A DNA stretch of 64,000 nt, from assembly GCF_030272615.1 (NCBI RefSeq), contig NC_081408.1, positions 340,777,793 through 340,841,792 on the forward strand, in the 5' to 3' direction. Below the pieces are notes generated by a model, which was given only the letters and a program-made list of their open reading frames with translations, was not told where the DNA came from and did no database searches. Positions 54,210 to 64,000 of the stretch are shown one piece after another. The stretch is from Cryptomeria japonica (taxonomy: Eukaryota > Streptophyta > Pinopsida > Cupressales > Cupressaceae). The translations under genes were made by a program, and so were the position numbers. Positions within the stretch are counted from its first letter, which is position 1. Every line of letters starts with the position of its first letter.

Positions 54210-57200
54210 GTATACATATATTTATATGAAATCATGGAATTAATTGACTATAACCATATAAAGCCAAAAATAAGAAAATGGGGATACCCTATTCAAAATT
54301 TGAATAGGGTTTCCCCGCCTTTTCAAATTATCTAGCATAAAAAATTATACCCAAACCTAAACTAAAATTTATAAAAAATACTACCATACTCTCCTTTCTA
54401 AACTAACTCATGAATACCCTAACCCGAAATCTGAGTTAAGGTTTCGTGTTATGCAGCAAGGTAGGTTTGTTCATGGCGGAGGCATAACACACAAAGGCCG
54501 CAAGAAAAAAAAGCGGAGGTGGCATCTTCAATGGTTGTGGAAGGGGTTTTACTGTAGGGGGCTGGATGATATCATAGGCTGCCACTAATGGAGACCACGG
54601 GGTTGCGCCCCCGCAGCGGCGCCTTGGACACCATTGCGGTTTGCGCCCCGCATTGATGTTGCGGCGTCCCTGTGGGATGCGACCGGCAATGGCAGCCAAG
54701 GCCGCCCTTGTGGGTCATGGTCGCAGTAGCGCTGTAGAGCCTCTGTAGCCCTGAGCTACACAAGGGCCTCCCGCATGGAGCTTGGGCTTCGCGGGACTCT
54801 TAGGGTAGGGTTAACAAATTTTTATTTTTTTTTATTAATATTTTTTTTTTAACATGAGCTATATATATATATATATATTTAGGTGAAAAATATGCAGCAT
54901 TAAAAATAATTATGATAGTAAAATAAAATAGCATGATAAATATTTCAAAAAGTTAATTTCTTCAATAAAAATAAATATCAAACTATTTAGCAAATATTAG
55001 ATTTATTATAATTTTATTTTTACTTTATGATATACAAGGCATATAAAATTAATAGTTTTCTTTTTTTCATGATTAAATCTTTATTTACTAAACACATAAG
55101 GTAGATTATAATAAATTAGGTTAAATGTATTTCTTTTCATTTTTTAATGCCATGTAGTTAACTATAGGAAAAGATTAGTTTATCTACCTTTATTTTCTGT
55201 ATTTTTTGAATAAATGATAGAAATAAATAAAATACAACAGCATTAATGTAGTCTAGAAATCACTTTAAAAACATTACCATCATGTAAAATGCATTTTTAT
55301 TATTCATACTAAAAGCTATTTATCTCTATTTTGCATTTGGAAATAAATAAATAGAACTACATGTTTATTTCTCTCTACTATCATTCATGCTTTACTACTT
55401 CATTTATTTCCATTATTTTTCAATATGTTTAAAAAGATAGAAAGGACTTTTATTTCCAAAAACATAAATACAACAAATATTAATTCAAGAACTATAGAAA
55501 GCTTATTCCATAAATATATTTCATTTCTTTCTTGCAATAACAAACTTAATAAAAGAATGCATTTCATTTTAAATAAACCATGGTATAAAGAATGTTTTTA
55601 TTTCAACATAGTAATTTTTACAAAAGGGTGAATACCCAACTTAGCCTCTCATTCTACTAAATGAGGGCCTCAAGAATAAATACACTTTTTTTTTTTTTGC
55701 AACTAAAACATTAATAAGGGTAGCATCTCCTAGCTTTTCTTTTCCTCCATTTTTCCAAGCAAACCTACAATACAAAGTCTTAATTGTGACCATGGAGGCT
55801 CACCTCCCAACCTAGGCTTACTAGAAGCCACCCCCCAGCTTGGAGAACCAAGACCTAGATGGGTTACACTCAAGAAATACACAAACAAGCATGACAAACT
55901 CACAACAAACATATTCTCATCTCAAGGCTTAACACCATCACATAATGTGATTTTTACATGGGTGGAAGTGGACTAAGTACCTTGAGGAGAAACTACAAAA
56001 TAGTAAAACACAAGGCAATCACAAGGCAACCAAGAGAACATCACAAGTTCCAAACTTGTCCCAACATCCTTACGAACCCCAAGGAATGCAAGCCATAATA
56101 TCTCCCCTTATGACCCACAAATGCATAAACAATAATTATGCAGCAAGGGTCATAAAACTCCGTTGAGACCACTCTCTTCCAAAGAGAGCCTCTCATTCTA
56201 AGGCTATCATACAAACCTCCACCCCAAGGCCACTCTACCCTCCCAAGGGTGAGTTGGCCTTGAGTACTCCCAAAACACAAATAAAATGCTTAACCAAAAC
56301 AAGTGAAAGATCACATATATTTCTTCACAAATAAAAACACAAAGGAAGAAAACAACTAAATTCAAGCAATCTTTCAAAGCAAAATTACAAAATACAAAGA
56401 AAGAGATTAAACCAACCTTGAATCTACCAAGGGTTTACAAGGGTTAGTTTGGAGTAGAGCTGCCCAAATCCACACTTCTTTTCTTTCAACACTTAGCCAA
56501 AATTCCTATACTACACTTTTCAAAACTTCAAGATCTAGTCTCCAAAGATGGAGAGTGGGTGATTACCATCCTAAGTCTCTAACCCTTTCCTAAGAAGGCT
56601 TCTCTCACTCTTTCCAACCTCTTGGATAGAGTGAGAGATTACATTGGTTGGTCTTCCCAACCTCTTATAGGTTACTAAAACTAGAAACTGAAAAGGTAAG
56701 AGAAAGTGGGGAAGAGAAACTGACACAAGAAAGGAAGGTTATCTAACCTAGGAGGAATCCTCCAAGTTGGATTTTCGCTCGTCTTGGGAAAACCAATTTT
56801 TGAGGTGACTAAACAGTCACATGGGGGTGGTCACATGCTTAAAAAGACCCCTAACCCATAGGTATACCCTATGGACCTTTGGAAAAGCCCCTAAACTAAC
56901 TGTAGGTGTCCATTTGACCCCTCAGAAACCCATCTGAAGTTAACCTACGGGTCAAACCTGAGTTGACCACTCCAAAGACTCTCCACCCAAGGAAAATTTG
57001 GGACCACACTCAAATATTTGAAAAAGGCTTTGGTTGAAACAATTTCCCCCCAAGAGACATGTCAAAATCAAAACACTATTCAGCACATGTGTCAAGTGAC
57101 ACAATAAAATACATTACTTAATTTACACATGGAAATTGTCTCTTGTTGGATTTAAACAAAATAATAAATACAATTTAACACACATGTAACATTTATTTTT

Positions 57201-57767
57201 ATGAATAAAATATGATACATACAGGGTGTTGTCTCTCCAAATAGACAACCCCTGGTATTACGAACGTACATAGGTCTAGGCTTGATTCTACATAATGTTT
57301 CCATGGTCACGTGGATAATTTTCCTACGCATCTCAATTACACATTAGTAATTCCCAAATAGCCTCATATAATATTAAACACATAAATACGAACACAAATC
57401 AATCACTCTGCATAGAATTGACATCATACAAATCAACTTACCATATATCCAAAGCAATCCACATAAGCAATTATCATAATCCTCATAATTTCCAGCCATT
57501 CATAAGACATGCATCATATTTCTAGCATCATAATAAAGTCCTAAAAATAAAATAAATGACATACACCATCTCAATGCTATCCTATCCTAGAATCATATAA
57601 AATTCTATATCCATAATGCATAGAAATGAAGCATCAATTTAACAATGTTATCCAATCCTGGGATCATATAAAGTTCTATATCCATAATGCATAGAAATAA
57701 AGCATCCATAATAGTTCTAACATGAAAATAACTGATATTCTAGGATAGGTCGGGGTAGGGCCTCACA

Positions 57768-57992
57768 ATGTCTAAGAATCTGATATTTCACTCTAAGACT
57801 AAACACATGTCAATAAAGTATAACTTTCTGAAGGACAAGGTAGAAAAAAAGGAAGTCAAATTGGTTTATGTGAACACTAAAGAACAGTTTGCAAATATAT
57901 TCACTAAACTATCATCTAAGGAATCATTTGAGTATTTTAGAGACTGGTTAGGGGTTTCTATCCCTCTGAAAGAGACTCGATTGATGTAGTTT
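57768..57992 (+). pseudogene. C3 RNase H C-terminal remainder
   Basis: Reads MSKNLIFHSKTKHMSIKYNF, then EKKEVKLVYVNTKEQFANIF and ESFEYFRDWLGVSI, the usual end of a copia polyprotein. The first five bases are the target duplication, so it joins in frame to the VAIG end at 47022. The Met at 57768 is internal, not a start. Confidence 0.92.
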
Positions 57993-58278
57993 GACATCAG
58001 TTTGGCATGCATTATCAAAGATACTATTCATTCAGGAACTAATGTGCGGTGCTACTACTCAGGGGAGTAGTCAGCTTTGAGATTCAGAGGTTTACATTCT
58101 TACTTTGATATTTGTTTCAGATTTTTGGCATTGATGTCAAAGGGGGAGAAATAGTGATGTGAAAAATAAATTCAGAACCTTACAAAGATATTATTCACAG
58201 GGGGATACTTGTTTGGTATTTTTTGGTAATTAGATGTTTTTCACATCTAGTGTTGCCATCAATGCCAAAGGGGGAGAC
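57993..58278 (+). other. C3 3' untranslated region with two polypurine tracts
   Basis: AAAGGGGGAGAA at 58139-58150 and AAAGGGGGAGAC at 58267-58278. Only the second abuts the LTR. Both follow a GGCATTGATG or CATCAATGCC word, so the tract and its context are duplicated. Confidence 0.8.
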
Positions 58279-59517
58279 TGTTAGCATTATGGAGGAATTG
58301 ATTATGTGTTGCATTGATATTTTATCATTAATCTCAACACTAGCTATTATGGTTGGTTACTGACATACAGGTTTTGGTCACCGGTAGAAGATCTAGTGTT
58401 ATCGGTAGAAGAGACTATTTGTTGGACACTTTCGGCATGTTAAGATCTATAGAGTATGTTTTATTTTATGTGTTACATGCTTCTAGTTAGTTGGTATTGA
58501 CTTGGTAATCGAATGCTAGCATACACTCTTGTAAACCCATACCAACATTGTTTAAGGTTTAACCGACAGAGCATTCACTAAGGAATCTTTATAGGATGCA
58601 TAAGTGGTGTTGGTGTGGCTTCTAGATGGATTTTAGGATGTTGAAGATGTGCTTTGATCATGCTTCAACTTTTTGAAGATATTGCTTTGGCATGGTGGAT
58701 CCAGAATAGGTCTAGTACCTATCTAGGTTATGGACCAGTATCATGTTAATGTGTACTCTACACATTTTCGAGATGTTTCAGGATGTTTTATGGACTGGTT
58801 ATTGTTGTTTTGGTCTTAAGCTGACATGGCATATCATTGTAATATGGATATATGTAATGATCTTATTTTAATATATTTTAGGTGGCTGACCTAATTGGTT
58901 TAGGCCTTAGGGTTGGTATAAAATGATGTAAGATCTCATTGGGTAATATGTATTGTGGTCGCAAAATGTTATATCTTATGTAAAGGAGATTTGGTCGATC
59001 ATAGGTGATCGAATAGAGATTAAGGAAGAGGTTAAAGGCCTCTAGTATTAAGCTTAACTGGGACTATAATCAGGTATGGTAGATGCTATCTCTTGCATTT
59101 CACTCTATTGGATTATTGTCCATTTATCTTGAGGTGGTTATAACCTCTCTGTAGTCAGTGAGACTCTTTTGTAATGAGTAGTACGCTTTAGGCAGTGTGC
59201 CTTCCTGCATGTGCAGGCCCCTCATTGTATCACATACTTTTTGCAAAAGTATCATCTCACTGTGGGTAGGCTTCCCACTGTGGTTTTTCCCTTTCTGGGG
59301 TTTCCACATACAAATCATGGTGTTATATGCTATGGTTGCATTTTGTTGATTATTTGTTTTATTGTTAAGTTGCATTGCTTACCAGTATCTATTTATGCTA
59401 TTTTGGTACTTAATGTTTATGCTCCAGTTTAAGGTTGTAAAGTGGATTAATTGATATAATATGTTAACAACTGATTCACCCCCCCCCCCTCTTAGTTGTT
59501 CACTAGTTATCCTAACA
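58279..59517 (+). repeat. C3 3' LTR (1239 bp)
   Basis: Starts TGTTAGCATTATGGAGG after the polypurine tract and ends GTTATCCTAACA. It carries TGATTCACCCCCCCCC about 45 bp from its end. The flanking 5 bp are ATGCA; the left partner is lost with the missing half of the 5' LTR. Confidence 0.92.
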
Positions 59518-59875
59518 ATGCATTACCAAGTAAATGTCGCTTCTAAAAAATGTTGATTAGTATAAATTTTGAGTTATTATAAGTTACATAACAATATGGA
59601 CAATTCATTTTTAATTAGTTTAAAAGTGTATATATTTAGAATCTATATGAAAAATCTCACAAATTGATAGTTTACTTCATCTTCAAATTCTTAATGGTCT
59701 AGCTGCTATAGGCTTTAGAAAGTAAAGATCCGATTCAAAATGTTGATTCTAGTGTCAAAGTTGGCCAAAAAGTGTAACCCAATATTATGGGATCACACCC
59801 CAAGTGGGATGTTTATTATGGATGTAGCTTGACTATTGGAATTAGGATCATGAAACTCATTACGAATAGAAGTGG
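59518..59875. other. Noncoding spacer
   Basis: AT-rich sequence between C3 and the next short LTR-like unit. No ORF or repeat recognised. Confidence 0.5.
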
Positions 59876-59935
59876 TGTTGGAATCCAAGAACACTGATTC
59901 ACCCCCCCACCTCTCAGTATTCTTAGATTCCAACA
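59876..59935 (+). repeat. 60-bp LTR-like palindrome
   Basis: Starts TGTTGGAATCCAAGAA and ends TTCTTAGATTCCAACA, near-perfect inverted repeats of 16 bp, with TGATTCACCCCCCC between. A primer site follows 2 nt later. It is either a very short LTR or an LTR that lost its middle. Confidence 0.65.
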
Positions 59936-59937
59936 AT

Positions 59938-59950
59938 TGGTATCAGAGCC
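59938..59950 (+). other. Primer binding site (initiator tRNA-Met)
   Basis: TGGTATCAGAGCC, perfect canonical copia-type site. Confidence 0.92.
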
Positions 59951-60003
59951 TCGTGCCTCGAAGGAAGTTTAACAGCTTGAGGAAGATCCTAAATCCAAAA
60001 TCC

Positions 60004-61265
60004 ATGGCTATGAGTTTTGAGAAGCAACCTGAGGTGGCACTTGAATATTATGATATTGAAAGGATGAAGAACTTGAAGCTAAAAGATGAATGGAATTCTG
60101 CTCAGTAATTCATTCTTGTCCTATAGGAGAGGCTATCATCTGTTCAAGCTAGGAGGAAGGAATGTTTGCAAAATCAAGATGATGAAGAGAAAGATGCACT
60201 TAAGGAATAGTGTCAGAAGTTGAGTTAGGAGAACATGGTCATGAGGGATGAAATGCAAGCTATAACTATGAGAATGTCTAAGGAGATTGAAGATTGGAAG
60301 AAAAAAGAAGAAAAATTTGTATCTTTAAAGAACAAATTTGAAGAATGTGGTAGGTTGGTTCATGAGAATGATATGTTGAGAATTGATTTAGTACAATCCC
60401 AGAGTAATGAACAAGAGCTTGAGAGACAAATGATAATTCTAAGATGATTTGACTATTGCAAGTGAGTATAAAGAAAAATTCAAGATCAGTTCAGCATAGC
60501 TAGATGAGTTATTGAAGAGACAAAGGCAGAATAGAGATTCCAGTGGACTTGGATTTGAATAAGGATAGAGTTCTGATACTGCAAATGAAGATCAAAACCA
60601 TAAGGCATCGGTAAGGCAGTTTAATGCTTATAAATTTAATGGTAGATGCTTTGTTTGTAATAAATTTGGTCACATGGCTGGGCAATGTAGAAATAGAGCA
60701 AATCAAAACCCTAATTCTGCTCCTGGTCAATGTTCTAAATGTAATAAGAATGGTCATAAGACAAAAGATTGCAGAATGAATGTAAAATTTTATGCATGTA
60801 GAAAATTTGGACATATGGCTAATTAGTGCAGGTCAAGCAATTATACCAATTTTAGCAAAGCAATTCAAAAGAACAATGTTACATGATATGCATGTAATGA
60901 GGTTGGACATATTGAAATTTTTTGTAGAAGTAGAAATCCACTTGTTGGTAATGGAGGATCAAATGAGGAAGGGAAATAAAAGGTTAATGAAATATGACAA
61001 GATCATACCCAGAGATGGGTCAGGAAGTCAGAAGATCAATCTGCAATTGGCAATGCTCTGGTTACTCAACCAATAGAGGAGGTTGCTCATGCACTGGCAG
61101 GAAGCTCAGCTGGTAACTGAGGTAGATGCCTTAGGGGTAGGAAAAATTCATGAAGATGTTGCATATGCCTTGGGAAGAGGTTTTGGAAGATGTTTCAGAC
61201 ATTGGATATGCTTATCCGGCATGGAGATGGTTTATCAAGATCTGGTATCTTCCACCGGTAGTCAA
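60004..61265 (+). pseudogene. Gag-like protein with coiled coil and four zinc knuckles
   Basis: From ATG 60004 (MAMSFEKQPEVALEYYDIER) the frame passes several stops (near 60106, 60124, 60208, 60229, 60444; TAA, TAG, TGA). A charged heptad-rich section (about 60235-60440: MRMSKEIEDWKKKEEKFVSL, then ENDMLRIDLVQSQSNEQELE) looks like a coiled coil. Four CCHC-type knuckles follow between about 60640 and 60930: CFVCNKFGHMAGQC, CSKCNKNGHKTKDC, a third whose first Cys is Phe and whose last Gln is TAG, and a fourth in a shifted context (YACNEVGHIEIFC) preceded by TGA. It lies right after the primer site, as gag should. I do not recognise a normal copia capsid domain, and no protease follows. Confidence 0.65.
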
Positions 61266-61481
61266 TTATATTGATGATAGATTAGGGTTTTTCTTGGAAG
61301 TTAAAAGGTTGAATCTACTTAAATTTTTATCACTTTTCATTCAGAGTGATTAAGAGTGGTTAAGAGTGAGTCTAAGGTGATTTAGTATGATCAGATATCT
61401 TCTTGAGCGATTTCACCAGCGATTGGAAGAGGTCTTTAGGGTCTTTCACTGACAATGATTCACTTGTATTTATCTTCAACC
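61266..61481. other. Short spacer between gag-like ORF and ORF2
   Basis: No conserved protein seen. Short frames (for example VNYIDDRLGFFLEVKRLNLL) are not recognisable. Confidence 0.4.
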
Positions 61482-63884
61482 ATGGAAGCAGGATCATCAT
61501 TTGTACCTATATTTGTTGCAAATATGACTTTTGTTGAGGTCAAGGACCATCCCAGGCCAATTTTCAAGCAATATCCACATGTTGCTACCCTGGACAATTC
61601 AGTTGGCACTTTTTCCCGTGTTCCAAAAGGAGTCATGTATGTTGAAGATGTAAGAGCCTACATCCACTACCACATTGAGGATTTGGGAACCAGTGATATT
61701 AAGAGAATGTATATGACTGAGTTAATGGGAGATTTTGGAAAGATTAAACCCGAGTACAAGAACATTGAGAATCTAGGGTTTACTGGCATTCTAGATATTC
61801 TAGAATTTGAAGATGAAATTATTAGGTATGTTTTGAGAGGAGTACAAGGAGAGTTTATCTAGTTGGATAGACCATATAAGATTAAAAAGGAGGCTATTAG
61901 GGCAATCACCAGTTTACCATAGGTTGGACAATGTCCGGAGAAGAAAGTTTCAAATGATCAGGTCAACAAGATTATTGATGCAACATCAAACAAGTGGTCA
62001 ATGAGGATCATTACTATCACCAACAAAGACATCAAATTCTAAAGCATGGTCATTGGTTACAAGGTAACACAATCAAACCGACAAAATTTTGTTTCTAGCT
62101 CATGCATTTATGCAGCTCATAAAATGATGAGGGAGAATGAGAAGTTAGATCTATGTGGTTGGATGTTGGATGAACTGTTGATAAACCTAGGAAATATTAA
62201 AGGAGAAAAGAAAGTAACTTTTTGGTATGGTAACCTAATGGTCTATTTGATGCTATTTTTCATGAATGAAACTCTCAATTTTGCGAAGAGACAATGGGCA
62301 TTTGGTATCCTAGTAGGGAGAAAAATGAAACAATCTATTGCTTCATTGGGTAGTGAGAGAGATGACAAGGTTTGGGGTTACTTCAAGGCATTTCAAAAGG
62401 CTATGAATTCTAGGATGAGGGTTCCTAAGCACATTATTGAGAAGTATTCAACTGACATATGCTTCATGGTCAAGGAAGATGAAACTTTGATGAAAGTTGT
62501 AAAACCCCAGAAGATTTGGATTGAGGAAATGGGTTATGAAGTTGATGCACAAATTCTTGATGCTTATGCATAAATGATAATTGATGCACTGGTAGATGAA
62601 ACTATAAAAACCTTTTGGCACTACCAAGAAGAAGATACAAGAGGTTGAAATTGAGTTCAATTAAAAGAAGAGAGATAAGAAGGAAGGCAAGGCAAGTAAG
62701 TTTGTTGAGAAGGTTTCATAGAACATCAAAGTATTGATTAATGTTGTCTTGAAGAAAGGAAGAGAAAAGAACTAAAAATATTTATTGAACCTATTGCAAC
62801 TGAATCTGCATCTAAAGATGACACACCCTTGGCGTTCAAAAGGGTAATAAGGAAGAGAACTAATGAAACTAAGGTAGAGGCTAAGATGAAACCGGTTAGG
62901 AAAGTTACTATCAGGGTACCAGTACAAAGAAGAGCTCCTAAAGAAACACCTTCAGCCCCATCTGATACTAGAGGGAGAAAGAAGAAGGATGACATTGATC
63001 TGGCAATTGAATCTGATAATGCAACTATCATTCCACCAAAGACTTGTGCAGAGTTAGTTGATGAAATTACTAAAGATGGTATGTTAAAGAATGTACAATT
63101 TTATTATGAACATTTAGATAATGATGAACAAAGAGAGGTAGAGGAATCAGTTTTATTGTATTTGGATATCTATAAGAAATCCTTCATATAAATTGAAAAC
63201 CAAATATCAGCATAGTTGTATGATATTTTAGATGCTAGAAGAATATGAGCAATGCAAGAGGACATGCATATAAAGATAGAAGAGTTGTTATTTTTTTGTG
63301 TTTCTATTGCTCCAGAGGAGATGGATAAGACACTTGAGGTTACATTACTTTTCTATTATATTATGAAACATGGTCCAAAGAGAAGTATATGAGAGAAGGA
63401 AGAAATGAAACATGGTCCAAAGAGAAAAATCCATAGAAAGATAAATGGAGCCATATTTCCTTGGATTTTCCATGATGAACTTGATTACTTAATGAAGATT
63501 GAGAAGTTGTTGCTCAGTGCAGAGGCATCAGAGAAATGGTGAAGAAGGGAAAGCAACTAGTCACCTCTAAGGAGCCTCCTACAAAGAAGGTGAAAATTGA
63601 AGAGTAGCCTATGAAGGAGAAGGGGATAAAGACTTTTGATGTTAAAGAAGTAATTCCAACCCACACCTCCATCTCTAATAGGGAAAAAAATAAGAGAGAT
63701 TGCACCAATAATTCACCCAAGAAGAGCCCTTGATAATTTGAAGATTGAATTTGATCTCACTAGGGTTGTTAGGGCTCTTTCTTTCAATCAATTCATCAGT
63801 GATGATGAATTTGTGAAAACACAAGAGTTTCATGATTTTTTGGTCACAAGGAGGAGAGAAGAGTACCAAAGGATTTTGATGGTA
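61482..63884 (+). pseudogene. ORF2: long protein of unrecognised family, decayed
   Basis: Starting at ATG 61482 (MEAGSSFVPIFVANMTFVEV) a frame of about 800 codons can be followed with stops near 61859, 61919, 62039 and 62571 (TAG, TAG, TAA, TAA) and at least two frameshifts between 62640 and 62830 and more after 63190. Legible blocks: KRMYMTELMGDFGKIKPEYK, YVLRGVQGEFI-stop-LDRPYKI, AIRAITSLP, VTQSNRQNFVSSSCIYAAHK, WAFGILVGRKMKQSIASLGS, VWGYFKAFQKAMNSRMRVPK, then a basic Lys/Arg-rich section (62829-63000) and a helical C-terminus. It has no RT, integrase or protease motif. The stretch around RGVQGEF ... AITSLP loosely recalls plant transposon-associated proteins of unknown function. It lies where pol should be. 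It may be a cargo ORF of a non-autonomous element. Function unknown. Confidence 0.6.
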
Positions 63885-64000
63885 TGATGAAAGAACAAGG
63901 ATCTGGTCAACTACTGAGAGGGGGGGTGAATCACTAGATAGAAAAACTGATAAAACTTCACCAATCTCAAAATCAATCTCTCAAAGTAAACTTAGAACTA
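63885..64000 (-). repeat. Edge of another copia LTR
   Basis: Starts TGATGAAAGAACAAGG and contains GAGAGGGGGGGTGAATCA, the same C/G-tract signature found near the ends of the C2 and C3 LTRs. On this reading the LTR belongs to a minus-strand element continuing beyond the window. Confidence 0.55.

Larger units (their letters stand above)
47028..57767 (-). mobile_element. G3: chromovirus-like Ty3/gypsy with internal deletion, inside C3
   Basis: Right LTR 52459-57767, initiator-Met primer site 52444-52455, gag from 52329, protease, RT and part of RNase H, then a direct junction at about 49113 into the middle of the left LTR. Integrase and roughly 2 kb of the 3' LTR start are missing. An exact ATGTC duplication flanks it. 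RT shows the FLDDILIYS motif of the chromovirus/Metaviridae branch; with integrase gone, a chromodomain cannot be tested. Confidence 0.92.
52459..57767 (-). repeat. G3 5' LTR (about 5.3 kb)
   Basis: In element orientation starts TGTGAGGCCCTACCCCGACC at 57767 and ends GGGCATGACA at 52459. Unusually long. It contains a CT/CA microsatellite, a ~1-kb segment absent from the left copy and a GC-rich island at 54455-54815. The part from 55590 to 57767 has no counterpart in the truncated left LTR. Small ORFs here do not look coding. Confidence 0.85.

Noticed and set aside
55730-56280. Minus-strand ORFs of 60-79 aa in the G3 LTR
   Set aside because: No homology recognised, inside an LTR, and short enough to be chance.

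Overview
The window is a block of nested plant LTR retrotransposons. I find no intact host gene, rRNA, tRNA gene or CRISPR array. The lineages are plant-specific: a Tat-like Ty3/gypsy with two RNase H modules, an Athila-like Ty3/gypsy primed by tRNA-Asp, a chromovirus-like Ty3/gypsy, and several Ty1/copia elements with initiator-Met primer sites. Dense nesting, wide age differences and very long LTRs suggest a large seed-plant genome. A gymnosperm (conifer) is my best guess, from overall character only.

Layout. (1) 1-18375: a Tat-like gypsy element on the minus strand (G1), with its 5' LTR at 16717-18375, a tRNA-Trp primer site, gag-pro, a G-patch-like linker, RT, dual RNase H and integrase. 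Its 3' LTR is not seen. A plant mobile domain (PMD) pseudogene lies antisense at 476-2982 where Tat elements often carry an extra antisense ORF. A young copia element (C1, 7443-14857) with a 1377-codon open frame sits in G1 with a perfect TAGAT duplication. (2) 18376-20145: TA/TG and CT simple-sequence DNA. (3) 20146-38877: an Athila-like gypsy on the minus strand (G2) in a tandem arrangement (gag copy, LTR, ORF3, IN/RT/PR, second gag copy, partial LTR). Its gag is split by a minus-strand copia (C2, 30315-38083) with a GTATA duplication. (4) 38878-42521: AT-rich noncoding DNA, probably LTR-derived. (5) 42522-59517: a decayed plus-strand copia (C3), split in its RNase H by a chromovirus-like gypsy (G3, 47028-57767) with an ATGTC duplication. 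G3 has lost integrase. (6) 59518-64000: a 60-bp LTR-like palindrome with primer site, a gag with a coiled coil and four zinc knuckles, a long ORF of unrecognised family, and the edge of another copia LTR.

Decay. Most broken frames carry TAG or TGA where family alignment expects Gln (CAG) or Arg (CGA), which fits deamination of methylated CHG and CG cytosines. By number of breaks, C1 is youngest, G1 and its PMD ORF are intermediate, and C2, C3, G2 and G3 are oldest.

The most unusual items are the antisense PMD ORF sharing a GGCGCC/GGTCC motif with the G1 LTR, a three-copy covarying hairpin in the C1 leader, and the gag plus unknown ORF at 60004-63884. All calls are from reading alone; no database search was run.
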